Origin: JANOMH01 sp031422295
GTDB lineage: Bacteria > Pseudomonadota > Alphaproteobacteria > Rhodobacterales > Rhodobacteraceae
Direction: 5' to 3'
Length of the DNA stretch: 49,748 nucleotides
Assembly (NCBI GenBank): GCA_031422295.1
Contig: JANOQM010000079.1
Coordinates: forward strand, 1 to 49,748
The notes beneath the pieces are model-generated. The model did not search any database. It saw nothing but the letters and a program-made list of their open reading frames with translations, and was not told the DNA's origin. Positions 33,908 through 43,501 of the stretch are shown in pieces (position 1 is the stretch's first letter; each line of letters starts with the position of its first letter). The position numbers were made by a program, and so were the translations under genes.

Positions 33908-33931
33908 ACGGGGCCCGCAATGGGGCCCCGT
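33908..33931 (-). terminator. Rho-independent terminator of rplY
   Basis: acggggccc (33908-33916) pairs with gggccccgt (33923-33931). On the minus strand the stem is followed by ttgcgtttgggaac. It is 22 bases after the rplY stop. Confidence 0.75.
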
Positions 33932-33952
33932 CTGGTCGTAAATCCAAAGGGA

Positions 33953-34555
33953 TCAGGCGGTTTCTTCGTTATCCGCGGACCGCAGGCCCGACGGGGCCGA
34001 GATGTTGGCGATCACAAAGTTCCGGTCGATGGTCGCGGTCGTGCCCTCGGGCAGGACAACGTCCTCGATGTGGATCACGTCGCCCACTTCTTTGCCGGTC
34101 AGGTCCACGGTGATGTGGTCCGGAATGTCGCCTGCCAAGCAGTTCAGCTCGACTTCGTTGCGCACCACGGTCAGCACACCGCCGCGCTTGATGCCGGGGG
34201 CCAGATCGGGATTGTCAAAGTTCACATGGATGAACAGGTTGATCCTTGTGGTGCGGCGCAGGCGCAGCAGGTCCACATGGGTCGGCAGGTCTTTGACCAC
34301 ATGGCGCTGAACGCCCCGGCAAATGACGCGCACATCTTCTTGGCCATCAACCTTGAGGTTGAACAGCGTCGACAGAAACCGCCCGGCTTTGAGCTTTTTC
34401 ATCAATGCATTATAGGGGATGTTGATAGGCTGCGGGTCAGCGCCGCCGCCATAAACAATGCCTGGTACGTCGCCACGAAGGCGAGCTTGACGGGCGGCCC
34501 CCTTGCCTGTCCCCGTCCGTACCACGGCGTGAAGATCAGGGATCTCACCAGCCAT
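33953..34555 (-). CDS. rplY: 50S ribosomal protein bL25 (CTC type)
   Basis: A 200-residue protein with the 5S-RNA-binding L25 domain (residues about 1-95, GKGAARQARLRGDVPGIVYG) and the C-terminal CTC/TL5 beta domain (about 100-185, ITVDLTGKEVGDVIHIEDVV). The length is normal for the two-domain form. The promoter must lie in the 255 bases before the plus-strand gene at 34812. Normally a close neighbour of pth; see the pth entry. Confidence 0.95.
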   Translation of the reverse strand: MAGEIPDLHAVVRTGTGKGAARQARLRGDVPGIVYGGGADPQPINIPYNALMKKLKAGRFLSTLFNLKVDGQEDVRVICRGVQRHVVKDLPTHVDLLRLRRTTRINLFIHVNFDNPDLAPGIKRGGVLTVVRNEVELNCLAGDIPDHITVDLTGKEVGDVIHIEDVVLPEGTTATIDRNFVIANISAPSGLRSADNEETA

Positions 34556-34811
34556 AGTTTTTCCTTTGAGTAGAGGGGCCGTCCTCCAAGGGTGTACGGC
34601 CCGATGAAGCCGCGCGTATAGGCGGGAATCCTGCGGTTGGAAAGGGGTGAAATCGGGGCCGGGGGTGCGACTGGCCTGGGTTGGAACACTGTCGGACTAT
34701 CGCGCTGAACAGCCTGCAACTTAAGCGCTTTGCGATTGGCCGCTATTGTGCTAAAAATACGAATATTGGAGTCGTTATTTCAACTATTAATTTCAAAGCT
34801 GAGGTTCAATT

Positions 34812-35201
34812 ATGCATTTATTTTCAGCCACTTCGGTAGCTATGGTTATTGCATCCTGTGCGCAGGCTGGGTGGCAATGTCAAAATCCTATAGAAGTCGC
34901 GTGTGGTTATGGCGAATGCGCCGTGTCACAGGCATTCACGCCAATGTCGATGGCCATCGGGTCGGATGGGTCATTTGATGTGTGCGCCTACTCGTACTGC
35001 GCGAGCGATTCTAATCCTACAACGATCATCGCCAACGGATTCTTGTCGGTCTCCAGCAGCAATCTGCAACGCGAAACTGCCGATGGTCAAACCACGGGCG
35101 CAGATACGGCCCTGATCAGCATTGATCTGGCGACGGGCCGGGGCACCGCGATTGCCCATGCTTACCTGCTCCCTATCCTGTGCCACCGCAGTGACAGCTG
35201 A
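34812..35201 (+). CDS. Hypothetical secreted cysteine-rich protein
   Basis: A 129-residue protein with a signal-like N-terminus (MHLFSATSVAMVIASCAQAG, possible cut after AQA). It has several cysteines in the mature part (WQCQNPIEVACGYGECAV, CAYSYCASD, LLPILCHRS). Two or three disulfides are plausible, suggesting a periplasmic or outer location. I do not recognise a family. The lysozyme-like gene starts 28 bases downstream. Confidence 0.5.
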   Translation: MHLFSATSVAMVIASCAQAGWQCQNPIEVACGYGECAVSQAFTPMSMAIGSDGSFDVCAYSYCASDSNPTTIIANGFLSVSSSNLQRETADGQTTGADTALISIDLATGRGTAIAHAYLLPILCHRSDS

Positions 35202-35228
35202 AAAAAGCTACAATCCGGAGGGATCATT

Positions 35229-35837
35229 ATGTCTGTAATCAATCGACAGTTTTTTTTCGACACAGTCCGCGTCACTTTGTTCGGCGGCAGTCTGAAGCAG
35301 TCGCAAGTTACTGGAATGACGGGTTTTCTGGATCTTTGGGAAGGATCATTTGCTGCAAATGATGACCGCTGGCTGGCGTATATTCTGGGTACCGCACATC
35401 ACGAGGTTGATATGCGGATGCAGCCCATTCACGAATTTGGCGGCAATGCGTATTTTTTCCGGATGTATGATATCAATGGTGACCGGCCGCAGGTCGCCCG
35501 CCGACTGGGCAATCTGACGCCTGGTGACGGCGTTGCCTTTCATGGCCGCGGGTTTGTGCAATTGACCGGGCGCAGCAACTATCAGGATTGGAAAAACCGA
35601 TTGGGTCAGGACCTTATTGGCAACCCTGATCTGGCGTTGCAACTGAACATCGCCACCGAGATCATTTTCAGGGGCATGATGTTAGGAACATTTACGGGCA
35701 AGAAATTGGGCGACTATTTTAACGCCACCACTGATGATTGGATCAATGCCCGCCGCATCGTCAACGGGCTGGACAAAGCCAATCTGATCGCCGGTTATGC
35801 CAAGAAATATTACGCGGCAATTTCCTATACTGTATAG
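35229..35837 (+). CDS. Lysozyme-fold (GH19 chitinase/endolysin-like) hydrolase
   Basis: A 202-residue protein with the GH19-type core: AYILGTAHHEVDMRMQPIHE (the first His-Glu pair is the expected catalytic region) and AFHGRGFVQLTGRSNYQDW. There is no signal peptide. Phage endolysins and bacteriocin-release muramidases share this fold, so it may be a domesticated phage lysin. GGAGG lies 8 bases before the ATG. It ends overlapping the 3' end of the converging amylosucrase gene. Confidence 0.78.
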   Translation: MSVINRQFFFDTVRVTLFGGSLKQSQVTGMTGFLDLWEGSFAANDDRWLAYILGTAHHEVDMRMQPIHEFGGNAYFFRMYDINGDRPQVARRLGNLTPGDGVAFHGRGFVQLTGRSNYQDWKNRLGQDLIGNPDLALQLNIATEIIFRGMMLGTFTGKKLGDYFNATTDDWINARRIVNGLDKANLIAGYAKKYYAAISYTV

Positions 35838-37729
35838 GCTGACCGCAACCAAAGCCGGCCATATGGCGGCACTGTGATCATCCCTTCGGTCAGCTTCAGC
35901 GGCTGGCCCGACAATATGTCAGTGTAGGATTTGCCCGGATCCAGCTTGATCGCCCAAGGTGTGACATGCTGATTGGATTTGGTAAAGTTGAACAGGCAAA
36001 ATACCGCCCCATCGTCGGCCATACGTTCGAAAATGAACAGGCCGGGGTGGCCGATGTCGATAATCCGGGTCGGCACGTCTGACGCCAGCTGCGGGGCGGA
36101 TTTGCGGCAAGCCAGTATCGCCTTGGTCCCAGCATGAATGCGGGCCGCCGGTGTGGTGCCGTTTTTCAGTTCTGCGACGGCGCTCCAATCCATCGCTGGT
36201 CGGTGCATCCAGCGCCCGTCAACTGCGCGCTCGGGGTCGTCCAGATAGCTGTGATCGTTGGTCAGGCCGATCTCATCCCCCATATAAATCAAGGGGATAC
36301 CACCGAAAGAGGCAATCAGCGCATGACCCAGCAGAATCCGTTCTACGGCCAGATCGGTAGAGTTTTGATCGGTGGCTCGTTCCAACCCGGCCAGTGATGC
36401 AAAAGACCCATTTGTCCGCCGGTCGCCAGTTTCTGCATTGGACTGGAAATCAGCCCCTTGGGCAAAACTGTTCGGAAAGCTGCCATTATAAAAATCGGCC
36501 AGAAAATTGCGATGTCCGGGCCCTGACATCGGCGGGACATGGGCTGTGTCCTCTTCAGTAATGGCCCAGCCGATATCGTCGTGGCAGCGGATATACGTGG
36601 CAAAGCAGGCCCGGGTAAACCCTTGGGGAAAGTGGGTTTTCAGCACATGCGTCATTAGCCGTGTATCGCCGGATGCCAGCGAAGACCAAAACTGCACCAT
36701 CAGATTGTTATGATAGGCCAGATGCGCCACTTTGCCGGTATGCGACCCGGTACCCAGATAGGGCACCAGATCGGCCGGCCCGACAATCGCTTCGGCCTTG
36801 TGAATGATCCCGGGGGCAGCGATGCGTGTCGCCTGAACCAAAGCTTGCAGGATATCATGCACTTCGGGCAGATTCTGGCAGCCTGTCCCCATTTTCTTCC
36901 ACATGAAGGCCACCGCATCGAGGCGGAAAATATCAACGCCCTTGTTGGCCAGATGCAGGATCGTATCAACAATGGCCAGAAACACTTCTGGGTTGTCCCA
37001 GTTCAGATCCCATTGGTATTCGTTGAACGTGGTCCAGACCCATTTGCCGATATCGGGATACCAGGTGAAGTTGCCCGGTGCCTGATCGGGAAACACCTCG
37101 ACCATGGTCTTTTCATATTGCAGAGGAATCGTATCCGTGTCGAACATCCGGTAAAATGCGCGGTAAAACGGATCGCCGACTTTGGCCCTTTCTGCCCATT
37201 CATGTTCCTTCGCGGTATGATTCAGGACCATGTCTATGCAAGTTGAAATACTAGATTTACGCAATTCGGTTGTCACGGAAACCAGATCGTCCATCGACCC
37301 AAGGTCCGGGTTGATTGCCCGGTAATCCATCACGGCATAGCCACCGTCACTTTGCCCCGGTCGCGGTTTCAGACAAGGCATCAGATGCACATAAGTTACC
37401 CCTAAGTCTTTGAGGTAATTGATGTGTTTTGGTACATCCGCCAACCTTCCAGCGAATTTATCGATGTAGAACACATAGGCGACCATGTTCTGCGACAGGA
37501 ACCAGTTGGGGTTCAGGTCGCGCTCCAGATCAAGCCTGCGCAGCGGGGCGGACCGGGCCTGCCAGTGGTCCGACAGCACGCTTTGCAATCGGTTCAGCAG
37601 GTCGGGCAGGTTATGGGTTTTGCCATACAGCCGCGACAATGGCCCAGTCAGGTCACGCACCCCGCGTCGCCAACGCAGGTCAAACAACTCTGCATCGTTC
37701 AGCGTGCTACTTGTCACTGATTTAACCAT
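35825..37729 (-). CDS. Amylosucrase (GH13) or sucrose hydrolase
   Basis: A 634-residue GH13 enzyme with the helical N-terminal domain of amylosucrase (about 1-85) and a TIM barrel: IDMVLNHTAKEHEWA, GVDIFRLDAVAFMWK with nucleophile Asp271, IHKAEAIVG with acid/base Glu313, and YIRCHDDIGW with the third Asp at about 384. Amylosucrase uses sucrose to make alpha-glucan and fructose in the cytoplasm; relatives only hydrolyse sucrose. Sequence alone does not separate the two activities. The gene lies between a converging lysin-like gene and the upstream lldD. Confidence 0.88.
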   Translation of the reverse strand: MVKSVTSSTLNDAELFDLRWRRGVRDLTGPLSRLYGKTHNLPDLLNRLQSVLSDHWQARSAPLRRLDLERDLNPNWFLSQNMVAYVFYIDKFAGRLADVPKHINYLKDLGVTYVHLMPCLKPRPGQSDGGYAVMDYRAINPDLGSMDDLVSVTTELRKSSISTCIDMVLNHTAKEHEWAERAKVGDPFYRAFYRMFDTDTIPLQYEKTMVEVFPDQAPGNFTWYPDIGKWVWTTFNEYQWDLNWDNPEVFLAIVDTILHLANKGVDIFRLDAVAFMWKKMGTGCQNLPEVHDILQALVQATRIAAPGIIHKAEAIVGPADLVPYLGTGSHTGKVAHLAYHNNLMVQFWSSLASGDTRLMTHVLKTHFPQGFTRACFATYIRCHDDIGWAITEEDTAHVPPMSGPGHRNFLADFYNGSFPNSFAQGADFQSNAETGDRRTNGSFASLAGLERATDQNSTDLAVERILLGHALIASFGGIPLIYMGDEIGLTNDHSYLDDPERAVDGRWMHRPAMDWSAVAELKNGTTPAARIHAGTKAILACRKSAPQLASDVPTRIIDIGHPGLFIFERMADDGAVFCLFNFTKSNQHVTPWAIKLDPGKSYTDILSGQPLKLTEGMITVPPYGRLWLRSAYTV

Positions 37730-37783
37730 AGTTTCCCCGGTTTTCAGCCGACTATGACAAAAGCAGCGGTTCTCGCAAGGGTG

Positions 37784-38947
37784 CTACTGCCAGTCGCCTT
37801 CAAAATCCTTGGGGATCAGCAGGATATCCCGGTTCAGCGTGGTCACGTCGCGCCGCCCGCACAGGGCCATCGTGAAATCCAGTTCCTTGTGAATGACCTC
37901 AAGCGCTGTGGTCACGCCCTTTTCGCCCATCGCACCAAGGCCATAGATATAGGCCCGCCCGATCATCGTGCTTTTTGCCCCCAAAGCCAGCGCTTTCAAA
38001 ACGTCCTGCCCCGAACGGATGCCGCCGTCCATGATGATTTCAATCTGGTCACCAACGGCCGCCACTATGCCGGGCAGGGACCGGATGGATGACAGCGCGC
38101 CATCCAGCTGCCGCCCGCCATGGTTTGATACGATGATCGCATCCGCCCCGACCTTGACCGCCATTTTCGCATCTTCGGGGTCCAAAATCCCTTTGAGAAT
38201 AAAGGTCCCTCCCCATTTTTCTTTCAGTTTTGCAACCTTGCCCCAGTTCAGTTTGGGATCAAACCGCTCGTTTGCCCATTGGCTCAGAGAGCTGATATCG
38301 CCGACAGATTCAGCATGGCCCACGATATTGCGGAACGTCCGGCGGCTTGTGCCGAGCATTCCCAGCCCCCAAGCCCATTTGGTGGACAGGTTTAGAAGGG
38401 TCTTGGGGGTTAGTTTCGGGGGGGTGGACAGGCCGTTTTTCAGGTCTTTGTGTCGCTGCCCCAACAGTTGCAAATCCAGCGTCAGGACCAACGCAGAACA
38501 TCCAGCCTTTTTGGCCCGGGCGATGATGTTATCGGTAAATTCCTCGTCTTGCATGACATATAGCTGAAACCAAAACGGGGCCTTCGTGTTGGCGGCCACG
38601 TCTTCGATCGAACAGATTGACATGGTGGACAAGGTATAGGGCACGCCGAATTTTTCGGCGGCCCTTGCCGCCTTGATCTCGCCATCGGCCGATTGCATGC
38701 CTGCGGACCCGATGGGTGACAGACCGACCGGCATCGATACTGGTTGGCCGACCATGGTGCTGGCAGTTGTCCGGTTTGACATATCCACCGCAACCCGCTG
38801 ACGCAGGCGGATTTTTGCGAAATCATCGGTATTGTCGCGAAAGGTCTGTTCGGTCCAGCTGCCGGACTGGCAATAGTCGTAAAACATCTTTGGCGCGCGG
38901 CGTTTATAGATGACACGCAAGTCGTCGATGCAGGTGATGACGGGCAT
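37784..38947 (-). CDS. lldD: FMN-dependent L-lactate dehydrogenase (alpha-hydroxy-acid oxidase family)
   Basis: A 387-residue flavoenzyme. Motifs: PVGLSPIGSAGMQSADGE, TLSTMSICSIEDV, LTLDLQLLGQRHKDLKNG, VSNHGGRQLDGA with the active-site His, and the FMN-phosphate loop MDGGIRSGQDVLKAL. It oxidises L-lactate to pyruvate, passing electrons to the quinone pool at the inner membrane. The ATG at 38947 has AGGTTC upstream; another ATG four codons earlier is possible. No lactate permease is adjacent. Related 2-hydroxyacid oxidases are an alternative. Confidence 0.88.
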   Translation of the reverse strand: MPVITCIDDLRVIYKRRAPKMFYDYCQSGSWTEQTFRDNTDDFAKIRLRQRVAVDMSNRTTASTMVGQPVSMPVGLSPIGSAGMQSADGEIKAARAAEKFGVPYTLSTMSICSIEDVAANTKAPFWFQLYVMQDEEFTDNIIARAKKAGCSALVLTLDLQLLGQRHKDLKNGLSTPPKLTPKTLLNLSTKWAWGLGMLGTSRRTFRNIVGHAESVGDISSLSQWANERFDPKLNWGKVAKLKEKWGGTFILKGILDPEDAKMAVKVGADAIIVSNHGGRQLDGALSSIRSLPGIVAAVGDQIEIIMDGGIRSGQDVLKALALGAKSTMIGRAYIYGLGAMGEKGVTTALEVIHKELDFTMALCGRRDVTTLNRDILLIPKDFEGDWQ

Positions 38948-39026
38948 TTCGAACCTCATTGACGCTGAACTGGTGAGGTTAGCTTACCAATTCAGGGTTC
39001 CAAGGGCAATGCTTTGCGCCCGTAAT

Positions 39027-39818
39027 TTACGCCCGGTGCGCCCCTGTGGCCAGACCTGCGACAAATGCCAGCACATCGGCTACCGGTTTACCCGCACCGA
39101 TCTGCGCGACAATCGCCGATCCCACCACGGCCCCATCCGCGACGGCGGCTATGGCCTCGGCGGCATCGGGCGTGTTAATACCGAACCCGACAATAACAGG
39201 CAAATCAGTGGCGGCCTTGATCCGGGCAACCTCGGGGCCGACATTGGTGGCCTGCGCCGCAGCAGCACCGGTGATGCCGGTGATCGAGACGTAATAAACA
39301 AAGCCGGACGTATTTGTCAGCACTTTGGGCAGGCGGGCGTCATCCGTTGTGGGCGTGGCCAGCCGGATGAAATTCAACCCGGCGGCCTGTGCCGGAATAC
39401 ACAATTCGCTGTCTTCTTCGGGTGGCAGATCAACCACGATCAGCCCATCCACCCCGGCGTCTTTGGCATCGGCCAGAAACGCTGTCACCCCGCGTGAAAA
39501 GATCGGATTGTAATAGCCCATCATCACAATCGGTGTCAGTTGATCAACGCGGCGCAATTCACGCACAATCTGCAGCGTCTTGGCCAGCGTCTGCCCGCCA
39601 TTCAGAGCGCGTTGCCCGGCCAGCTGGATCGTGGTCCCATCGGCCATCGGATCAGTAAAAGGCATACCCAGTTCGATAATATCAACACCTGCGCCGGGCA
39701 GACCCAGCACGATCTGCAGCGACGTGTCATAATCCGGATCGCCCGCCATGACATAGGCCACAAAGGCCTTGCGCCGCTGTGCCCGCAGCCGGGCAAATGT
39801 ATCGTCGATTCTGGTCAT
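39027..39818 (-). CDS. trpA: Tryptophan synthase alpha chain
   Basis: A 263-residue TIM barrel that cleaves indole-glycerol phosphate. Catalytic Glu49 is in IIELGMPFTDPMADG, with Asp60 in the same motif. MMGYYNPIFSRG, VVDLPPEE and GFGINTPDAA are typical. The ATG at 39818 has AGGGAA upstream. It is separated from trpB by 12.7 kb and transcribed from the other strand, and it diverges from ychF. Confidence 0.96.
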   Translation of the reverse strand: MTRIDDTFARLRAQRRKAFVAYVMAGDPDYDTSLQIVLGLPGAGVDIIELGMPFTDPMADGTTIQLAGQRALNGGQTLAKTLQIVRELRRVDQLTPIVMMGYYNPIFSRGVTAFLADAKDAGVDGLIVVDLPPEEDSELCIPAQAAGLNFIRLATPTTDDARLPKVLTNTSGFVYYVSITGITGAAAAQATNVGPEVARIKAATDLPVIVGFGINTPDAAEAIAAVADGAVVGSAIVAQIGAGKPVADVLAFVAGLATGAHRA

Positions 39819-39988
39819 GTCCGGTTCCCTGCAAATCCCCATCTGGATTTGCACGGGTGGGCGGCGGAAATCAATGGCGCTTCATCCGATGGGCCGGGTC
39901 GAAGTAATCTGTTAGGGGCCAAGCCTGTCCTTGCGCCATCGCATCCGGCGGCCTAGAAGCCGTCGCAACACCGGACAAGAGGGATATC

Positions 39989-41086
39989 ATGGGTTTCAAA
40001 ATGGGAATTGTGGGGCTGCCCAATGTCGGCAAATCCACCTTGTTCAATGCATTGACCCGGACTGCGGCGGCGCAGGCCGCCAACTTTCCGTTCTGCACCA
40101 TTGAACCCAATGTTGGCGATGTGGCTGTGCCTGATGCGCGGCTGGACCTGCTGGCGTCGATTGCAGGATCCAAGCAGATTATCCCGACCCGGATGACCTT
40201 TGTTGATATTGCCGGACTGGTCAAAGGCGCCAGTAAGGGTGAGGGGTTGGGCAATCAGTTTCTGGCCAATATCCGTGAATGCGACGCCATTGCCCATGTG
40301 CTGCGTTGTTTCGAGGATGGAGATATCGTTCATGTCGAAGGCCGGGTTGACCCGGTCGGAGACGCCGCCACGATTGAAACTGAACTGATGCTGGCCGATC
40401 TGGAATCGGTCGAACGCCGGTTGCAGAACCTTGGCCGCAAAGTACGGGGCGGTGATAAAGAAGCGGTGGATCAGGTTCGCCTGCTAGAGGCCGCTCAGGT
40501 CGCGTTGGAGGCTGGGCGTCCCGCCCGCACTGTTAAAGTGGCAGACGAAGACCAAAAGCAGTGGAAAATGCTGCAACTACTCACCGCCAAGCCAGTGCTG
40601 TATGTCTGCAATGTCGAAGAAGCCGCCGCCGGGCAGGGCAATGATTTTTCCGCCAAAGTCGCCGCGATGGCCAAGGCCGAGGGCAATTCACATGTCGTGA
40701 TTTCCGCCCGGATCGAGGAAGAGATCAGCCAGCTGGATGCAGATGAGGCCCAGATGTTCCTGGGCGAAATGGGGCTGGAAGAGGCCGGGTTGGACCGCCT
40801 GATCCGCGCCGGATACCTGCTGCTTGGCTTGCAAACTTATTTCACCGTTGGCCCGAAAGAGGCCCGCGCCTGGACCATCCCCAAGGGCACATTGGCGCCG
40901 CAAGCCGCAGGTGTGATCCATGGCGATTTTGAACGTGGGTTCATCCGGTCCGAGACCATTGCCTATGACGACTATGTCACAGGCAAAGGCGAGACGGGTG
41001 CGAAAGAGGCAGGTAAGTTCCGGGTCGAAGGCAAGACATACGAAGTCAAAGATGGCGATGTCCTGCATTTCCTGTTCAACACGTAA
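39989..41086 (+). CDS. ychF: Obg-like ATPase YchF
   Basis: A 365-residue P-loop protein: GLPNVGKST at 9-17, FVDIAGLVKGASKGEGLGN, and CNVEE in place of the usual NKxD, which gives YchF its ATP preference. A coiled-coil helical insert and the C-terminal TGS domain (RAWTIPKGTLAPQAAGVIHG, and VKDGDVLHFLFN) follow. YchF binds ribosomes and is linked to stress responses. A terminal pair with trpA upstream is common in the group. Confidence 0.97.
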   Translation: MGFKMGIVGLPNVGKSTLFNALTRTAAAQAANFPFCTIEPNVGDVAVPDARLDLLASIAGSKQIIPTRMTFVDIAGLVKGASKGEGLGNQFLANIRECDAIAHVLRCFEDGDIVHVEGRVDPVGDAATIETELMLADLESVERRLQNLGRKVRGGDKEAVDQVRLLEAAQVALEAGRPARTVKVADEDQKQWKMLQLLTAKPVLYVCNVEEAAAGQGNDFSAKVAAMAKAEGNSHVVISARIEEEISQLDADEAQMFLGEMGLEEAGLDRLIRAGYLLLGLQTYFTVGPKEARAWTIPKGTLAPQAAGVIHGDFERGFIRSETIAYDDYVTGKGETGAKEAGKFRVEGKTYEVKDGDVLHFLFNT

Positions 41087-41167
41087 ATTAGCAGGCCCAA
41101 AAGGCATGAAAGCCATGTTCTGGTTTCCTTGCCCGCTTGGACCTGCGTCACGAGGCTGAGGTCAGAT

Positions 41168-42373
41168 CTAACCCGCCAGCCGCGCCTCGATCCCAGCTGC
41201 GGGTGTGGCCAGCCAATCGCGATAGTCGACCACAAACCGGTCAAGCAGCGCATCGGTGACATTTGGCATGACGATGGCATGCGCCTGACCTTTGTAGCAG
41301 GCCAACTGATAGGTTTTGACCAAGGTCAGGTCGGGTTCTGGGAAAACCACTGTCACGCCATGCGGATTGCACAGCACCTCGACCCCGGCAGCGCGGAGTC
41401 TGGCAGTCAGACCCTGTGCGCGCAGCGTGCACCGCAATGCGTCATGCGCAAAACCGCCATAGCCATGCCCCATCAGCCGGGCCCATATTGCCAGCACCGC
41501 ATGTCCGCTGCGTGAACCCATCAATGTGGTGTCGTTTGAGCGCAGGTAAGCCACGGCCCGCGCAATCCGGTCGCTATGCTCTTTGCGGCAGATGATTGCG
41601 CCGCAGGGCATCGGTGTGCCGATCATCTTGTGACCTGAGGTTGATATGCTATCGATGGCCTGTTCAAAGCTGGGCTGGATTGATGCCGGGGCGGTTGGCA
41701 AAAACGGCACAACCATCGCGTTCAGCGCCCCATCAACATGAATGTAACGTTGGTCACGACCGTAGCCCGCTGCATCCAGCGCCGCGACAGCGCCGGTTAT
41801 ATCATCATGTGCCCCCTTCATCGTGGTGCCGCAGGTCAGCGCCAGAATAACTGGCTGCCCGCGCAACTCGGCAATAACTTCGGCCAAATGGTTCAGGTCG
41901 ATCGCGCCATTGTCGCAGCTACGCACTTCGATCGCGGGGACCCGTTGAATGCGCGCGGCCTTTGGGATTGAATAATGCGCATCGGCGCTGTGCAGTAGAA
42001 CGGCATCTGGCAAGGCTTCGCGCCCCAGATAGATGCCCCATAGATTACCTTCGGTGCCGCTGGCCCCAATAGCGCCCCAGAACGCGTCCGGATCGTGACA
42101 CCCCCACAGATCCATCAGCCACCGGATCGCCGCGCGCTCCAGATCACAAACCTCGGCACCGTAATGCGACCCGGCATAAGGATCGCCCAGATTATTGATC
42201 AGATAGCCCCACAGGTTGTCGGGCACCCCAGGTGAAAACGAGAGGTTATATGGATATCCCAGATGATTTTCATGTGCGACCTGCATTTTCCGCGCGGTCA
42301 GCCGAAAGGTGTCATGCATCATTTCTGGTGTTGTCTTCGGCATATATCCGGTTTTGGCAAAGGAGTGGTTCAT
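41168..42373 (-). CDS. hdc: PLP-dependent histidine decarboxylase
   Basis: A 401-residue group II decarboxylase. GYPYNLSFSPGV near the N-terminus, the substrate loop NNLGDPYAGSHYG, GAIGASGTEGNL, HVDGALNAMVVPF and the PLP lysine in SISTSGHKMIGTPMPCG (Lys249) match bacterial histidine decarboxylases. It turns histidine into histamine plus CO2. In some bacteria the enzyme feeds siderophores such as anguibactin and acinetobactin, but no nonribosomal synthetase or histidine/histamine antiporter lies here. GGAGATATTG precedes the ATG on the coding strand. Confidence 0.85.
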   Translation of the reverse strand: MNHSFAKTGYMPKTTPEMMHDTFRLTARKMQVAHENHLGYPYNLSFSPGVPDNLWGYLINNLGDPYAGSHYGAEVCDLERAAIRWLMDLWGCHDPDAFWGAIGASGTEGNLWGIYLGREALPDAVLLHSADAHYSIPKAARIQRVPAIEVRSCDNGAIDLNHLAEVIAELRGQPVILALTCGTTMKGAHDDITGAVAALDAAGYGRDQRYIHVDGALNAMVVPFLPTAPASIQPSFEQAIDSISTSGHKMIGTPMPCGAIICRKEHSDRIARAVAYLRSNDTTLMGSRSGHAVLAIWARLMGHGYGGFAHDALRCTLRAQGLTARLRAAGVEVLCNPHGVTVVFPEPDLTLVKTYQLACYKGQAHAIVMPNVTDALLDRFVVDYRDWLATPAAGIEARLAG

Positions 42374-42536
42374 AGCAATATCTCCTGATTAACTGTGGCG
42401 ATCAAATGGATTGCTGATCGGGTAAATTTTTACGCAAATATCATGGTGCGGAAGTGGCTGATTATCTGGCCTCGCGGCAGAAAGCATTAGACTTTCTGGC
42501 CACCTGTGATCTGTCGTTAACGCGGCACGGCCTGCA

Positions 42537-42800
42537 CTATGGAAAAATATCCATCGCCGGCACGATCCTGTCGAACGGCAAGCGGGCATCGCGGTTCAAT
42601 TGAAGCACGATATCAACACTTTTGGCCTCAAACAGGCACATGCATCGCCCATCTTCGGGGACAAAGGTCGAGCGGATCAACCGTACCCGGTCACCTGCGT
42701 TGAACATCTTTTCAGTTTGCAGGATTGCCGCGGCTTTCATGGCGTGAAGATCTGCCAAAGACGTTCCGCTCAGATCACGTTCAACCAAGAAAACTTGCAT
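42537..42800 (-). CDS. DUF4242 (SCO4226-type) small protein
   Basis: An 87-residue protein: MQVFLVERDLSGTSLADLHA, then VRLIRSTFVPEDGRCMCLFE, with SVDIVLQLNRDARLPFDRIV. The ferredoxin-like fold and the YxVE start with CxCxFEA motif fit DUF4242; the Streptomyces member SCO4226 binds nickel. It lies 160 bases upstream of hdc on the same strand and may be coexpressed. Confidence 0.75.
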   Translation of the reverse strand: MQVFLVERDLSGTSLADLHAMKAAAILQTEKMFNAGDRVRLIRSTFVPEDGRCMCLFEAKSVDIVLQLNRDARLPFDRIVPAMDIFP

Positions 42801-43196
42801 TTTACTATTCCTTTTCCAAAATCAATTTGTTCGGGCCAACTGGGTTTTCCAACCCGCTGTTAATGAAGTTCAAGGTTACCACACTTTACCTTTAATCCTG
42901 TTTCTGGGCTTTCGGATGTGAAATCTGTGGGCGTAATCGTGAGAATTACGTGAAATACAGGTGGTTTTGCCGCCAGCCTTGGTCTTGTCGATTTTTGGAC
43001 ATTTGCAGGTGGTGCTATTTTCCGCACCTTGCGATCAACGCCAGCGCCACGCCGCGCCTTTGACATCGGCCGCGCAAGCCCGCCCCGGTTGCCCGTCGCG
43101 TCGCAATACACCACGCCGCACTTTAGGGCTAATTCGTCCAACCGTCCGGTTTTCCCCCTTGTCGCGCCGGACCGGTCCCGGTAAACGACCGCAGTC
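42801..43196. other. Intergenic region before tRNA-Ser, no gene seen
   Basis: 396 bases with no convincing coding frame. A small hairpin cgtaat-cgtgaga-attacg lies at about 42932-42950. The stretch just before 43197 must hold the tRNA promoter, but I cannot point to clear hexamers. A 93-codon minus-strand frame here has unconvincing composition. Confidence 0.4.
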
Positions 43197-43286
43197 GGAG
43201 GCGTGGCTGAGAGGCCGAAAGCACTCGGTTGCTAACTGAGCGTGGGGGGAACTCCACCGTGGGTTCGAATCCCACCGCCTCCGCCA
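43197..43286 (+). tRNA. tRNA-Ser (anticodon GCU)
   Basis: The acceptor stem ggaggcg (43197-43203) pairs with cgcctcc (43276-43282). The anticodon arm is ctcgg-ttgctaa-ctgag with GCT at the centre. There is a long class II variable arm (gcgtggggggaactccaccg region), the T-arm gggttcgaatccc, and an encoded CCA at 43284-43286. The integrase gene just downstream makes this the likely integration target. Confidence 0.97.
43260..43286 (+). other. Probable left attachment site (3' end of tRNA-Ser)
   Basis: Integrative elements commonly recombine with the T-arm and acceptor end of a tRNA gene and keep the tRNA intact. The integrase lies 215 bases downstream on the same strand. No second copy of this 3' end is found in the window, so the right boundary must be beyond 49748 or lost. 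Confidence 0.5.
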
Positions 43287-43501
43287 CTTGCATGTCCTTC
43301 ATTCATCACACATGTCGTTGATGTTTATCTGTAAATCAGAATTTTAACTCGCTGACTTCGGGCCTAGGGCGCTCCTTCATTGAATTTTGCTATACATAAT
43401 GCTTTATATTCTTCGCTACATGGTGCCTGAATGCCGGGAGCTGAGCGGATCGATCGACCGCTTAGCGCAAATGCTGATACCCAACACATCGAGCTCATCA
43501 G

